A DNA stretch of 64,000 bases from Maribacter sp044594925 (GTDB lineage Bacteria; Bacteroidota; Bacteroidia; Flavobacteriales; Flavobacteriaceae): the NCBI RefSeq assembly GCF_044594925.1, contig NZ_CP138991.1:620001-684000 (forward strand). Direction: 5' to 3'. This document shows positions 62,996-64,000 of this stretch, in pieces. Under the pieces are notes generated by a model, which was not told the DNA's origin, did no database searches, and saw only the letters and a program-made list of their open reading frames with translations. A program made the translations under genes and the position numbers. Numbering within the stretch: the first letter of the stretch is position 1; each line of letters starts with the position of its first letter.

Positions 62996-63325
62996 ATGGG
63001 TAAATTTGAAATTAAAACAGGAAGTTCTGGCAAAACAATGTTTAATCTTAAAGCTGGTAACGGGCAAGTAATTTTAACAAGTCAATCGTATGCCAGCAAA
63101 GATGGATGTAAGAACGGAATAGAATCGGTACGCACCAACTCTCAGGACGATGCTCGTTTTGAGCGTAAAACGGCCAAGGATGGCAGCCCCTTCTTCACCT
63201 TAAATTCTACAAATGGTCAAATCATAGGGAAAAGTGAGATGTACTCTTCTAAAGACGGTATGGAAAACGGTATTGCTTCGGTAAAGAAAAATGCTCCGGA
63301 TGCCGAGGTAGTGGATAATTCATAG
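62996..63325 (+). CDS. YegP-type DUF1508 repeat protein
   Basis: 109 aa, two DUF1508 repeats: MGKFEIKTGSSGKTMFNLKAGNGQVILTSQSYASKDGCKNGIESV and RFERKTAKDGSPFFTLNSTNGQIIGKSEMYSSKDGMENGIASV. Small soluble protein, role unknown. Followed by a terminator. Confidence 0.93.
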   Translation: MGKFEIKTGSSGKTMFNLKAGNGQVILTSQSYASKDGCKNGIESVRTNSQDDARFERKTAKDGSPFFTLNSTNGQIIGKSEMYSSKDGMENGIASVKKNAPDAEVVDNS

Positions 63326-63351
63326 ATTACACTATTTGTTGATATAATTAG

Positions 63352-63375
63352 AAAGCGGCCTCTAGGGCTGCTTTT
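63352..63375 (+). terminator. Terminator after the DUF1508 gene
   Basis: AAAGCGGCC / GGCTGCTTT stem with one G.T, loop TCTAG-like, then TTTTATA. 27 bp after the stop. Confidence 0.75.
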
Positions 63376-63427
63376 TTATATAGCCAAATAGAATATAATT
63401 CTATATTATACTGTAATAAAGCTAATT

Positions 63428-63922
63428 ATGCAGCAAGAAGTAATTTTTAAAGAAGTTCAAAAATTTACCCAATGGTGGTTATGGCTTTTTTTGCTTGTAC
63501 CGATATTCTTTGCGCTCTTAAAAATTTATAACATGTATGAAAACTTAGTTACTGATTCGGGTTTTGGGTCTTTTTCCATAGTAATGCCCCTATCTTATTG
63601 GATTGGTGTCTTAATCTATGTTTCCACCTTACTCTTTATACTTTTTTCTAAGCTTACTGTTATGATTACAGATACAGAAATAAAAATCCGTCACCTCCTT
63701 TTTTTTAGAAAATCAATTATGTTAAGTGACGTGGTTACATCCGAAATCGTTTCCTATGGTTTTCTGGGTTATGGGATTCGAATAAGCCCTACATATGGTA
63801 CGGTGTTTAATGTAAAAGGAAATAAGGGTTTGGCAATCACTTTGAAAAACAATAGAAAATTTTTAATAGGTACGCAGAAACCGGATGTTTTGCTTTTAAG
63901 TATTCTAAAAGATTTAGAATAG
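63428..63922 (+). CDS. Two-TM membrane protein with PH-like domain
   Basis: 164 aa. Membrane helices at about 15-33 and 55-80, then a soluble part (VMITDTEIKIRHLLFFRKSIMLSDVVTSEIVSYGFLGYGIRIS.TYGTVFNVKGNKGLAITLKNNRKFLIGTQKP) like the PH-like domain of other small Bacteroidota membrane proteins. Function unknown. Confidence 0.75.
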   Translation: MQQEVIFKEVQKFTQWWLWLFLLVPIFFALLKIYNMYENLVTDSGFGSFSIVMPLSYWIGVLIYVSTLLFILFSKLTVMITDTEIKIRHLLFFRKSIMLSDVVTSEIVSYGFLGYGIRISPTYGTVFNVKGNKGLAITLKNNRKFLIGTQKPDVLLLSILKDLE

Positions 63923-63956
63923 TTTATAATTTAGGATTAACTAAGTCTGTATTAAT

Positions 63957-64000
63957 ATGAATAAGACAATATCTATAGTCGCTGAATATATGAAAATCGA
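63957..64000 (+). CDS. Possible start of a gene cut by the window end
   Basis: ATG at 63957 opens a frame MNKTISIVAEYMKI that runs out of the window. Spacing of 35 bp from the previous gene fits an operon. Only 14 codons are visible. Confidence 0.3.
   Translation, partial: MNKTISIVAEYMKI

Overview
The window looks like a chromosomal segment of a marine Flavobacteriaceae-type bacterium (Bacteroidota). The grounds are low GC, a giant SprB-like adhesin with a gliding-motility-associated C-terminal domain, candidate -7 boxes of the TAnnTTTG type, a sulfatase with its formylglycine-generating partner, and household genes (tkt, tal, trxB, PadR/PspC/DUF2807) of flavobacterial flavour. No rRNA, tRNA, CRISPR or transposase was found.

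Region 1 (1-26381) is the remarkable part: an integron-like gene-cassette array. I count 35 attC-like recombination sites (attC-1 to attC-35, numbered left to right), mostly about 187-192 bp, with three short ones of about 123-127 bp. They separate small cassettes, nearly all with genes on the minus strand. Each cassette reads 5'-TTRRRY-gene-RYYYAAC-attC-3' on the minus strand. The short terminal inverted repeats match across the gene (for example GTTGTATGC / GCATACAAC) and not across the attC, as expected if each cassette was once a circle opened at G^TT. Seven cassette types occur more than once, each copy carrying its own attC and breaking at the same AACG, with different neighbours. Cargo: lipoproteins and secreted proteins, two-TM proteins (RDD, YcxB-like), zinc-ribbon proteins, a HEPN-like membrane protein, a SUKH/SMI1-KNR4-like protein, a DUF922-like metalloprotease, a TcmP-DUF5131 pair, and several noncoding cassettes. 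Many share a degenerate module built on GTCCATYTGCG. The plus strand of the sites folds into an outer stem, an inner hairpin and a central hairpin. The arms covary, and two G.T wobbles sit at conserved spacing.

Region 2 (26370-27992) holds the likely platform: a palindrome-bearing candidate attI (26373-26409), a 375-aa tyrosine recombinase transcribed in the same direction as the cassettes, and a divergent zinc-ribbon protein. The recombinase has all six catalytic residues but no room for the extra domain that defines IntI integrases, and has an N-terminal extension. It therefore resembles XerC/D-type enzymes of Bacteroidota more than IntI. I regard this as the main candidate for an undescribed or poorly described system: an integron analogue run by a non-IntI recombinase.

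Region 3 (28100-41200) has a palindromic REP/MITE-like element and the 4105-residue surface adhesin. Region 4 (41251-64000) is ordinary chromosome: transketolase and transaldolase; GntP and AGCS transporters; a DUF255 thioredoxin-fold lipoprotein; the sulfatase-FGE pair; trxB; a dipeptide epimerase coupled to a BioF-like enzyme; and a PadR/PspC/DUF2807 and DUF4870/NTF2-like cluster with a 21-bp operator-like palindrome. It ends with a DUF4442 protein, an FKBP lipoprotein, a YegP-type DUF1508 protein, a membrane protein and the start of one more possible gene.
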